DNA of 64,000 bases from Prunella strophiata (lineage: Eukaryota > Chordata > Aves > Passeriformes > Prunellidae), in assembly GCA_036583965.1 (NCBI GenBank), contig JAZBQD010000027.1, forward strand, positions 24,435,001 to 24,499,000, read 5' to 3'. A model generated the notes under the pieces. The model had not been told where the DNA came from and did no database searches. It saw nothing but the letters and a program-made list of their open reading frames with translations. Position 1 is the stretch's first letter. Each line of letters opens with the position of its first letter. The position numbers were made by a program, and so were the translations under genes. Positions 1 to 10,221 of this stretch are shown here, piece after piece.

Positions 1-1590
1 ATCCTACACTGCTGGAGGTCTGACTGCAGAGACACTTGGCAAGCAAGTGTCCCCAGCCCCACCAGGCTGTTGGGGTTCCTCTGCTGCTCCCTGGGTACTT
101 GTCTTCTCCCTGATCAGCCCTAATCACACCACCTCATAAATTAAAACCCAAAAAGCATTTGATCTTCTTGTTCCATTGCTGCTGAAGGAGATCATTGTCT
201 CCTCAAACCACCAAGCCCTCATCAATGAGTATAAAGGGTAAAGACAAGAGAGAAGTCGAGATGGGAACAACACAACAACCCATGCTCCAAACATCTGAAT
301 GCCATTTCCCAGTGGTGCTCACTAAATCCCAACACTTTTGCTCTGCCTCAGAAATCCCAGAAACACAGGCTGAGCTGGGTATTTATACCAGAGGGGGACA
401 GGAAGCAGCTGAATGCCAGGGCGGCTCCCAGCATTGATTCCACTCCAGCTTTCCCTGTTTAACTCTGCTTCCTGGGAGAAAGAACACACATTGTAGCCAG
501 GAACTCCTCCAAATCCTTGGCTAAAGCCCAGTGAAATACATTCCTTTCCAGGAGTGGCAGATCACAGCAGGGACAGAAAGGCTACTTCTGATCAGACATG
601 ACATTTGTCTTTGTCATGTCCTTGCCAAATCTGCCCTGGTAAATAGAAACTCAGCACTTTGGGAAGAGGTGGAGTGAGTATTGCCCTGCTCCACGCTCCT
701 TATCACACTAAATTATATTTCACAATCAAATGTGAAGGATTTTTCACAGTTCTTTTCTCTTTTCAACTATTTTTTAATAAAAGAGCACAGTCAATAAAAG
801 AGCACAATCTTTACCAGCCACTGTTTTGCTGCACATAGCTGTAACTTTGTAAGATTGCTCACACACCTGTTTATGTCAGCAGACATGTTTGCAAAAAAGA
901 CTTTAAGAAGTATTAATAAACTAATACTTTTCAGTGATGTGTGAATGAATAGGAATCAACATTAAGCCCCTGGGAAAAAAATTCTCTCCAAGGGCAGAGT
1001 TCAGGTTACTGAGGTGCTTGTTAGTGATCATTTTTCCACTTGCAGCACCCAGATCTCCAGGGGTAACATAACTCCAAGAAATCCACACAAAAGGGGCTCC
1101 TACTTCCTTGATAGCTGTTGAAACTCTTTTCCTGGTTCAACAGTAGATCCTAATCCTAGACTGTTTTTATCTGCTTCTCACCCCGTTGGGCAGAAGTAAG
1201 GATGAGCCTTGAGGCACTGTCTGTCAGATAAAAACTGGACCACAGGAAAAGCTGAGAGGGATAAATCCTGGAACAGATGCATAAATGAGCAATAGCTAAG
1301 CCATATGAAATATAATGAAGTGCAGACTCACAGGCTTTGGAGATGGAAAAGACCACTTAGGTCATCCAAACCAGTTCAGGATTGGCCCCTAGAGTGATGT
1401 GCTGAACTTTAAGAAAAAAACAGGCTGCCAAAAGCTTTGTCAAACCCATTACACTTGTTCCAGAAGAGAAATTAAAATCCCCAAACATCATGAACAGGTT
1501 TCAAGTCATGGAGTGCCAGGAAAACCTGATTGTGTCCTCATCTCCCTACCAAACCTCAGTGAGGAGCCAAGTCCAGAGTGTCAGGGCACT
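1..1590. other. NIBAN1 intron 4, distal part, unique AT-rich DNA
   Basis: No exon is recognisable on either strand. I looked on the minus strand for the conserved NIBAN1 segment that follows exon 4 and did not find it, so exon 5 probably lies beyond the left edge. Around 1338-1560 the sequence faintly resembles an old antisense CR1 end, but it is too decayed to call with confidence. Short reading frames here look random. Confidence 0.5.
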
Positions 1591-2713
1591 GTACACCACC
1601 TGGAGAGCATTGGGAATGTGACTGTACAGCACCTGGACAGCACTGGGAATGCAGTTAGGGATTGTACAGCACCTGGACAGCACTGGGAATGCAGTTAGGG
1701 ATTGTACAGCACCTGGACATGTACAGCACCTGGACAGCACTGGGAATGCAGTTAGGGATTGTACAGCACCTGGACAGCACTGGGAATGCAGTTAGGGATT
1801 GTACAGCACCTGGACAGCACTGGGAATGCAGTTAGGGATTGTACAGCACCTGGACAGCACTGGGAATGCAGTTAGGGATTGTACAGCACCTGGACAGCAC
1901 TGGGAATGCAGTTAGGGATTGTACAGCACCTGGACAGCACTGGGAATGCAGTTAGGGATTGTACAGCACCTGGACAGCACTGGGAATGCAGTTAGGGATT
2001 GTACAGCACCTGGACAGCACTGGGAATGCAGTTAGGGATTGTACAGCACCTGGACAGCACTGGGAATGCAGTTAGGGATTGTACAGCACCTGGACAGCAC
2101 TGGGAATGCAGTTAGGGATTGTACAGCACCTGGACAGCACTGGGAATGCAGTTAGGGATTGTACAGCACCTGGACAGCACTGGGAATGCAGTTAGGGATT
2201 GTACAGCACCTGGACAGCACTGGGAATGCAGTTAGGGATTGTACAGCACCTGGACAGCACTGGGAATGCAGTTAGGGATTGTACAGCACCTGGACAGCAC
2301 TGGGAATGCAGTTAGGGATTGTACAGCACCTGGACAGCACTGGGAATGCAGTTAGGGATTGTACAGCACCTGGACAGCACTGGGAATGCAGTTAGGGATT
2401 GTACAGCACCTGGACAGCACTGGGAATGCAGTTAGGGATTGTACAGCACCTGGACAGCACTGGGAATGCAGTTAGGGATTGTACAGCACCTGGACAGCAC
2501 TGGGAATGCAGTTAGGGATTGTACAGCACCTGGACAGCACTGGGAATGCAGTTAGGGATTGTACAGCACCTGGACAGCACTGGGAATGCAGTTAGGGATT
2601 GTACAGCACCTGGACAGCACTGGGAATGCAGTTAGGGATTGTACAGCACCTGGACAGCATTGAGATTGGGAATGGGGATTGTACAGCACCTGGATAGCAT
2701 TGAGATTGGGAAT
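1591..2713. repeat. 40-bp minisatellite, about 28 units, mostly identical
   Basis: A 40-bp unit beginning GTACAGCACCTGGACAGCAC repeats head to tail. Twenty-three consecutive units from 1721 to 2640 appear identical, and two more perfect units lie at 1624-1703. A 17-bp partial unit at 1704-1720 shifts the register. The first unit (1591) and the last two (2641-2713) are diverged, as expected for array edges. On the NIBAN1 sense (minus) strand each unit reads CCCTAAC and then TTCCCAG, resembling a branch point and a 3' splice site. The near-perfect identity implies recent expansion, gene conversion or an assembly effect. It is not coding. Confidence 0.97.
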
Positions 2714-3590
2714 CCCACATTTCCTGTGAAGAAGGCCCCTGAAACCAACCAGCTCTGAGCACCACACAAGTAACTGCACATCTTAGGAAGCTGCCTAGAA
2801 ATGCAGTCATGTGTGTTTTCCTCATGGGAATGGAGTCCTAAAGGAAGCCTAAAGGAATGTCTTTGGCAGTGGAGACAAGGGAAAAGAGATGGCAGTAAAG
2901 AATCATCCAGGGAGGACAGCAGGAGAAAGCTGTCTGAGGGCAATGGGATGAAGCTGATGACCAGGAGACTAAAGTGACAGCTAAGAAAACATTCACCAGG
3001 AGCCACTTCTGTAAATAAAAGGGACTGTTCACACCCTGCACTCACAATTCATTTATCCACAAGCCTGGGCTTCAGACCCAAGCAGCTGAGTTTAGTGGAG
3101 AAGTTGCTGAGTGTTCCCATCTCCCACCACGGGCAGCAGGAGCAGATGGGACCCCAAAGTGACACCAAAAGCATGGAAGACCCTGGAGACCAGTGGGGAA
3201 CCGAGGGAATCTTGGTGGAAAAAACGTCATCTGAAAATCAGGAAACCATTTCTTTTTCTGAAGGATCCAACTCATAAATGATCTTCCAACTTAATGGGAG
3301 CAAAATTGTTTGTATAATCCTAGCAAGTCACAAATTAGGGTTTTTTTAAAGTTTTCTAGTCTAACCTACTCAGAAAGTGACATTTATAATTTATCTTTGT
3401 GCAGACAATCAATACTGTGTCCTACACACCATTCATGGACCAGTTACAAGGCTTAACCATGGCTGGGGCTTGAGCTGCCATTGAAACATCTCCAGAAAGG
3501 CCAAATGTTTGATCAGGAGTGCTGTGTGTGTAACAACACAGGAATGTTCTGGGGGACTGCACTCCCTCCCTGTTGGACACACCTGGTCTC
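2714..3590. other. Intronic spacer between two minisatellites
   Basis: Unique sequence inside NIBAN1 intron 4. A 137-codon minus-strand frame runs from here into the 40-bp array, but it has no recognisable domain and gains length from the repeat. I see nothing else. Confidence 0.5.
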
Positions 3591-3594
3591 CTGT

Positions 3595-3705
3595 ATGGCA
3601 AAGGGTGGGATTCTTGGGATTGCCTGTGCAGAGCCACGAGTTGGACTCCATGATCCTTGTGGGTCCCTTCCAATTCAGGATATTCCATTACTCCTGACTC
3701 TATAG
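3595..3705 (+). mobile_element. CR1 LINE 3'-end fragment
   Basis: The stretch containing GAGTTGGACTCCATGATCCT and then CCCTTCCAATTCAGGATATT is the typical 3' terminus of avian CR1 elements, with the 3' end to the right. It is heavily 5'-truncated, the usual state of CR1 copies, and the terminal short-repeat tail is decayed. The same terminus occurs near 9.45 kb and 14.65 kb. Confidence 0.75.
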
Positions 3706-3990
3706 CTGTGATTCATTAGCCAGCTTGCAAACACAGGTGAGGGGTTGCTGTGCCTTAGTAATAAACACTTCTCTGAGATTTTGGATCATTACACAATGTC
3801 CAAAGCATTTCCCAAGTTTTCTCCCCAAGCTCTCACCCACCGCCCCAAAACCCCACCTACCTGTGCTCCCAGCAGAGCAAGCAGCAGGGCAGTGTTGATT
3901 CATTCCTCGGGGTGCTGAAGCCAAGCACACCTTTTGTGAGTGACCTGCATTTTCCCACAGCTATTCAGGCATTCCTGTCCCAGGCTGAGC
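3706..3990. other. Unique intronic spacer before the 4.5-kb array
   Basis: Ordinary intronic sequence. The large minisatellite starts abruptly at about 3991, and I see no target-site duplication at its edge. Confidence 0.45.
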
Positions 3991-4480
3991 CCTTCCCTCA
4001 CTCACTGTGGTTGGAATGTCCCACACGATCCCATCCCTCACTCACTGTGGTTGGAATGTCCCACACAATCCCTTCCTGCACTCACTGTGGTTGGAATGTC
4101 CCACACGGTCCCTTCCTGCACTCACTGTGGTTGGAATGTCCCACACGATCCCATCCCTCACTCACTGTGGTTGGAACGTCCCACATGATCCCATCCTGCA
4201 CTCACTGTGGTTGGAATGTCCCACACGATCCCTTCCTGTACTCACTGTAGTTGGAATGTCCCACACGATCCCTTCCTGTACTCACTGTGGTTGGAATATC
4301 CCACACGATCCCTTCCTGTACTCACTGTGGTTGGAATGTCCCACACGATCCCTTCCTGTACTCACTGTGGTTGGAATGTCCCACATGATCCCATCCTGTA
4401 CTCACTGTGGTTGGAATGTCCTACATGGTCCCATCCCGCACAATCCCATCCCGCACTCACCATGGTTGGAATGTCCCACA
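3991..4480. repeat. 40-bp units at the left end of the large minisatellite
   Basis: Eleven units at exactly 40-bp spacing carry the core CTCACTGTGGTTGGAATGTC followed by CCACACGATC-type sequence. They differ by single substitutions and are more diverged than the 31-bp units to the right. The 31-bp unit equals this unit minus about 9 bp. These units look like the older form from which the rest of the array grew. Their TGTGGTT matches the RUNX core. Confidence 0.95.
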
Positions 4481-5600
4481 TGTCCCACATCCCTCACTCA
4501 CCGTGGTTGGAATGTCCCAGATCCCGCACTCACCGTGGTTGGAATGTCCCACATCCCTCACTCACCGTGGTTGGAATGTCCCAGATCCCGCACTCACCGT
4601 GGTTGGAATGTCCCCCATCCCTCACTCACTGTGGTTGGAATGTCCCACATCCCGCACTCACCATGGTTGGAATGTCCCACATCCCTCACTCACTGTGGTT
4701 GGAATGTCCCACATGTCCCACATCCCGCACTCACCGTGGTTGGAATGTCCCCCATCCCGCACTCACCGTGGTTGGAATGTCCCCCATCCCTCACTCACCG
4801 TGGTTGGAATGTCCCACATGTCCCACATCCCGCACTCACCGTGGTTGGAATGTCCCCCATCCCGCACTCACCGTGGTTGGAATGTCCCACATGTCCCCCA
4901 TCCCGCACTCACCGTGGTTGGAATGTCCCACACGATCCCATCCCTCACTCACCGTGGTTGAATGTCCCCCATCCCGCACTCACCGTGGTGGAATGTCCCA
5001 CATCCCGCACTCACCGTGTTGGAATGTCCCACACGATCCCTTCCTGTACTCACTGTGGTTGGAATGTCCCACATGTCCCACATCCCGCACTCACCGTGGT
5101 TGGAATGTCCTACATGGTCCCATCCCGCACTCACCGTGGTTGAATGTCCCCCATCCCTCACTCACTGTGGTTGGAATGTCCCACATGTCCCACATCCCTC
5201 ACTCACCGTGGTTGGAATGTCCCAGATCCCGCACTCACCGTGGTTGGAATGTCCCCCATCCCGCACTCACCGTGGTTGAATGTCCCCCATCCCGCACTCA
5301 CCGTGGTTGAATGTCCCCCATCCCGCACTCACCATGGTTGGAATGTCCCAGATCCCGCACTCACCGTGGTTGGAATGTCCCAGATCCCGCACTCACCGTG
5401 TTGGAATGTCCCACATCCCTCACTCACCGTGGTTGAATGTCCCCCATCCCTCACTCACTGTGGTTGGAATGTCCCACATGTCCCACATCCCGCACTCACC
5501 GTGTTGGAATGTCCCACATGTCCCACATCCCGCACTCACCATGGTTGGAATGTCCCACATCCCTCACTCACCGTGGTTGAATGTCCCCCATCCCGCACTC
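4481..5600. repeat. Mixed-length zone of the large minisatellite (29-40 bp units)
   Basis: Units of 31 bp are mixed with 40-bp hybrids carrying an extra TGTCCCACA, and with shortened units that lost one or two bases in the GGTTGGAATG core, for example near 4959, 4987, 5018, 5150, 5277 and 5398. Single-base losses cluster between about 4950 and 5600 and are rare further right. This is a transition zone between the older 40-bp block and the homogeneous block. Confidence 0.95.
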
Positions 5601-8448
5601 ACCATGGTTGGAATGTCCCCCATCCCGCACTCACCATGGTTGGAATGTCCCCCATCCCTCACTCACCGTGGTTGGAATGTCCCACATCCCGCACTCACCG
5701 TGGTTGGAATGTCCCCCATCCCGCACTCACCGTGGTTGGAATGTCCCCCATCCCTCACTCACCGTGGTTGGAATGTCCCACATCCCGCACTCACCGTGGT
5801 TGGAATGTCCCCCATCCCGCACTCACCGTGGTTGGAATGTCCCCCATCCCGCACTCACCGTGGTTGGAATGTCCCCCATCCCGCACTCACCGTGGTTGGA
5901 ATGTCCCCCATCCCGCACTCACCATGGTTGGAATGTCCCCCATCCCGCACTCACCGTGGTTGGAATGTCCCCCATCCCGCACTCACCGTGGTTGGAATGT
6001 CCCCCATCCCTCACTCACCGTGGTTGGAATGTCCCCCATCCCTCACTCACCGTGGTTGGAATGTCCCACATCCCGCACTCACCGTGGTTGGAATGTCCCC
6101 CATCCCGCACTCACCATGGTTGGAATGTCCCACATCCCGCACTCACCGTGGTTGGAATGTCCCCCATCCCGCACTCACCGTGGTTGGAATGTCCCCCATC
6201 CCGCACTCACCATGGTTGGAATGTCCCCCATCCCTCACTCACCGTGGTTGGAATGTCCCCCATCCCGCACTCACCGTGGTTGGAATGTCCCCCATCCCGC
6301 ACTCACCATGGTTGGAATGTCCCACATCCCGCACTCACCGTGGTTGGAATGTCCCACATCCCGCACTCACCATGGTTGGAATGTCCCACATCCCGCACTC
6401 ACCATGGTTGGAATGTCCCACATCCCGCACTCACCGTGGTTGGAATGTCCCCCATCCCGCACTCACCGTGGTTGGAATGTCCCACATCCCGCACTCACCA
6501 TGGTTGGAATGTCCCACATCCCGCACTCACCGTGGTTGGAATGTCCCCCATCCCGCACTCACCATGGTTGGAATGTCCCACATCCCGCACTCACCATGGT
6601 TGGAATGTCCCACATCCCTCACTCACCGTGGTTGGAATGTCCCCCATCCCGCACTCACCGTGGTTGGAATGTCCCCCATCCCGCACTCACCATGGTTGGA
6701 ATGTCCCCCATCCCTCACTCACCGTGGTTGGAATGTCCCCCATCCCGCACTCACCATGGTTGGAATGTCCCCCATCCCGCACTCACCGTGGTTGGAATGT
6801 CCCACATCCCGCACTCACCGTGGTTGGAATGTCCCACATCCCGCACTCACCGTGGTTGGAATGTCCCACATCCCGCACTCACCGTGGTTGGAATGTCCCA
6901 CATGTCCCCCATCCCGCACTCACCGTGGTTGGAATGTCCCCCATCCCGCACTCACCGTGGTTGGAATGTCCCCCATCCCTCACTCACCGTGGTTGGAATG
7001 TCCCCCATCCCGCACTCACCGTGGTTGGAATGTCCCCCATCCCGCACTCACCATGGTTGGAATGTCCCCCATCCCTCACTCACCGTGGTTGGAATGTCCC
7101 CCATCCCTCACTCACCGTGGTTGGAATGTCCCCCATCCCGCACTCACCGTGGTTGGAATGTCCCACATCCCGCACTCACCATGGTTGGAATGTCCCCCAT
7201 CCCTCACTCACCGTGGTTGGAATGTCCCCCATCCCGCACTCACCGTGGTTGGAATGTCCCCCATCCCGCACTCACCATGGTTGGAATGTCCCCCATCCCG
7301 CACTCACCGTGGTTGGAATGTCCCACATCCCGCACTCACCGTGGTTGGAATGTCCCCCATCCCGCACTCACCGTGGTTGGAATGTCCCCCATCCCTCACT
7401 CACCGTGGTTGGAATGTCCCACATCCCGCACTCACCGTGGTTGGAATGTCCCCCATCCCGCACTCACCATGGTTGGAATGTCCCACATCCCGCACTCACC
7501 ATGGTTGGAATGTCCCACATGTCCCACATCCCTCACTCACCATGGTTGGAATGTCCCACATCCCTCACTCACCGTGGTTGGAATGTCCCACATCCCGCAC
7601 TCACCGTGGTTGGAATGTCCCACATCCCGCACTCACCGTGGTTGGAATGTCCCCCATCCCGCACTCACCGTGGTTGGAATGTCCCACATCCCGCACTCAC
7701 CGTGGTTGGAATGTCCCCCATCCCTCACTCACCGTGGTTGGAATGTCCCCCATCCCGCACTCACCGTGGTTGGAATGTCCCCCATCCCGCACTCACCGTG
7801 GTTGGAATGTCCCCCATCCCGCACTCACCGTGGTTGGAATGTCCCCCATCCCGCACTCACCATGGTTGGAATGTCCCCCATCCCGCACTCACCGTGGTTG
7901 GAATGTCCCCCATCCCGCACTCACCGTGGTTGGAATGTCCCACATCCCGCACTCACCGTGGTTGGAATGTCCCCCATCCCGCACTCACCGTGGTTGGAAT
8001 GTCCCACATCCCGCACTCACCATGGTTGGAATGTCCCCCATCCCGCACTCACCGTGGTTGGAATGTCCCCCATCCCGCACTCACCGTGGTTGGAATGTCC
8101 CCCATCCCGCACTCACCGTGGTTGGAATGTCCCCCATCCCGCACTCACCGTGGTTGGAATGTCCCCCATCCCTCACTCACCGTGGTTGGAATGTCCCACA
8201 TCCCGCACTCACCGTGGTTGGAATGTCCCCCATCCCTCACTCACCGTGGTTGGAATGTCCCACATCCCGCACTCACCATGGTTGGAATGTCCCACATCCC
8301 TCACTCACCGTGGTTGGAATGTCCCACATGTCCCACATCCCGCACTCACCGTGGTTGGAATGTCCCCCATCCCGCACTCACCGTGGTTGGAATGTCCCCC
8401 ATCCCGCACTCACCGTGGTTGGAATGTCCCACATCCCGCACTCACCAT
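5601..8448. repeat. Homogeneous 31-bp minisatellite, about 90 units
   Basis: The unit is CATCCCGCACTCACCGTGG plus TTGGAATGTCCC. Variation is nearly confined to three places: CCCGC or CCCTC, CCG or CCA in the CACCGTGG core, and CCCCCAT or CCCACAT. The CCG-to-CCA change fits CpG decay. A few 40-bp hybrids persist near 6900, 7515 and 8325. No forward frame contains a stop because 31 is not a multiple of three and the unit is stop-free. This yields three overlapping open frames of about 1000 codons with a 31-residue period, which are not genes. The reverse strand carries GTGAGT once per unit. Confidence 0.98.
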
Positions 8449-9217
8449 AAGATTGAAGTGCTGATCTTTCTGAAGGGACAGCCATGGGAAGCCCATGAGC
8501 ACCCTTGGGGTGTTCCACATCACTCAACCCCAACTGCTGCAGAGCTGTGGTGACACACACAGGACATGTCCAAGCCCTTCTGATCAGCCTGTGACTTGGG
8601 AATGAGTGTGAGAGGGCACCTAACCTTTTAAATCCTAGGGATTGAAGGACTCAGAAAATAAATACTTTTCTTCAAGTTGCCCTAATCCCTTTCATTATGT
8701 GGCATCCCATTCTCCAAATCTGACTCTACAATGTGAGACCTGCTTCCATAAAGTCTGAATTTTCTCCATCTTGGTGCAGTGGGGGCAGGCAGGACCACAG
8801 CAGTTCCCGACCCAGAAACAACAAACTCAGAAGCAGCCACCTTCCTGCCCTCATCTGTGGGACCTTATTATCAGCTGAGAGTCAACACAGACAGCTGGCA
8901 TCTAAAAATGGAAACAAATAAACCAGGAATATTAACAAAGCCCAGGAACAATGGCTGCTGTGGTTCCTGCCCTGCTTCTGCACAGCTTCCAGCAGCTTTG
9001 TGCCGGTCTGCTGGGAAGAAAGGGAGCCAGCACTTCTCTGAACGTTGGCTTACAGCATCTGCTTTGTTCATCCATTCTGGAGCTGTGCTTGAACTTGGGA
9101 AAAGGGCTGTGGGCATCTTCTGCTACCCCATTTTAAACTGGAGCCCTAGAAGCCTTCCCACAACAGAGTAAGGAACAGAGCCTGGGCTTTGGCAGTTCAG
9201 TTTTGAACAGGACTTAC
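8449..9217. other. NIBAN1 intron 4, proximal 770 bp
   Basis: Unique sequence between the minisatellite and the exon 4 donor. Overlapping short frames of up to 130 codons have no recognisable product and read through the intron side of the donor. No repeat recognised. Confidence 0.5.
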
Positions 9218-9332
9218 CAACAGGGTCTGGAAAATGTTTATCAGACAGCAAATTGTAATCTTCTTCTGAAGTCAGGACTTTGCCTCCTGCAGGAAGAACG
9301 TGATACTTAGGGCTGGCTCCCTTCTGGTAGGC
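9218..9332 (-). CDS. NIBAN1: NIBAN1 exon 4 (PH-like domain continuation)
   Basis: The 115-bp exon encodes 38 residues plus one base, starting AYQKGASPKYHVLPAGGKVL and ending at HFPDPV plus G. The acceptor is TTTTCCAG before GCC, and the donor is a strong GTTG/GTAAGTC. It joins exon 3 in phase 0, where GAG (Glu) is followed by GCC (Ala). The segment matches the conserved Niban-family stretch with the LTSE-EYNLLSD and HFPDP motifs, assigned from memory of vertebrate NIBAN1. It lies in the N-terminal PH-like fold. Exon 5 is not in the window, so the CDS here is partial. Confidence 0.93.
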
Positions 9333-10088
9333 CTGGAAAATCAACAGAGAGGAAGTATTGTCAAATAGAGATTTAAGGAGAGAGAAAAAATAAAATACAC
9401 AATTCACTGACAAAGCCAGGAGCCGACTCCATGATCCTTGGGGATCCCTTCCAACTCAGGATATTCTATGATTCTAATGCATGGGGATATTGCCCAAAGG
9501 GAGAATCTTTTTGTCAGGCTGCATTTTGGAAATGTTCCCTAGGCATGTCAAATCTTAAGCAAACCTAATCTCTCAGTGCTTCTCTACTGTGGTGAGGAGT
9601 CAGGGATGGAAGGGAGGGAAGAAAGATGGGGTTTTCTCCTGAGCCCAATTTGTTGGATTTGTCAGCCTGGACTAGCTTGACTATGGCAGCTTCCAGGCAA
9701 AAACCTCCACTGCAGTCAGCCTGGAGCCACCCAAGCCCTGCTACTTCACATCCAGCTGCAGGAGGCACAGGGATGTATTACAGGGCTGGAGAGATGAGAA
9801 GTGCTCTGGGACAGGCACAGGAAGGCTCAAGTGCTGTTAAAAGGATTTGTTAGTTCTTGCTGACGTATCTGGCCAAGGAATGTCCCATTTGTTAGTTCTG
9901 GCCACATATCTGGCCAAGGCAGGGCACTTGACTGTACCCTCAGCCATCCCTGAGGGGCTTCCACTGGAGCCACCCTGACGAGGACAAGGTTTCACCTCCT
10001 ACTGCTCAAGACAAGGCAGCAGCAGCAAATCCACTCAGCTGTTGGCTCATCTGGAGTGTACAAGCAGATCCATGGAAGCAGCACTCAC
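9333..10088 (-). other. NIBAN1 intron 3
   Basis: A 756-bp intron. It contains a CR1 3'-end piece at 9413-9476. A short imperfect duplication at about 9844-9918 repeats TTTGTTAGTTCT and ATCTGGCCAAGG twice. Nothing else recognised. Confidence 0.85.
9413..9476 (+). mobile_element. CR1 LINE 3'-end fragment
   Basis: CCATGATCCTTGGGGATCCC followed by TTCCAACTCAGGATATTCTA and TGATTCT is a CR1 3' terminus, with the tail to the right and in antisense to NIBAN1. Only the last 60 bp or so remain. Confidence 0.75.
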
Positions 10089-10221
10089 CTCTTTGGTCTC
10101 AAAGCAATCCACAGTGTAGTCATTTTTGATCACCACGTATCTGTCCTTCCACTTCTTCAGGTCCTCAGCAAAGTGCAGCAGCTCTGCTTCGTACAGAACT
10201 GTCCCGGCTTCCCCCGCAGGG
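10089..10221 (-). CDS. NIBAN1: NIBAN1 exon 3 (start of PH-like domain)
   Basis: The exon encodes PAGEAGTVLYEAELLHF, then AEDLKKWKDRYVVIKNDY, then TVDCFETKE. KKWKDRYVVIKNDY is the typical PH-domain strand pair, with the conserved Trp, of the Niban family. The donor is AAAGAG/GTGAGT (phase 0). The acceptor is TTGTTCCTGTAG, leaving one C before the first full codon, so exon 2 should supply two bases. The apparent exon 2 donor supplies none. The exon is otherwise intact and well conserved. Confidence 0.93.

Noticed and set aside
1591..2713. Telomere-like sequence (TTAGGG once per 40-bp unit)
   Set aside because: A single hexamer per unit without tandem TTAGGG is coincidental. The array is not telomeric.
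1591..8448. CRISPR array
   Set aside because: Units are head-to-tail copies with no unique spacers and no cas genes. The genome is vertebrate.
5144..8553. Giant repetitive protein gene (about 1000-1100 codons)
   Set aside because: All three forward frames are equally open because of the stop-free 31-bp unit. There is no unique N or C terminus, promoter or splice context, and the region is an intron of NIBAN1 on the other strand.
1..9217. NIBAN1 exon 5 in the left part of the window
   Set aside because: No minus-strand segment matches the conserved sequence expected after exon 4.
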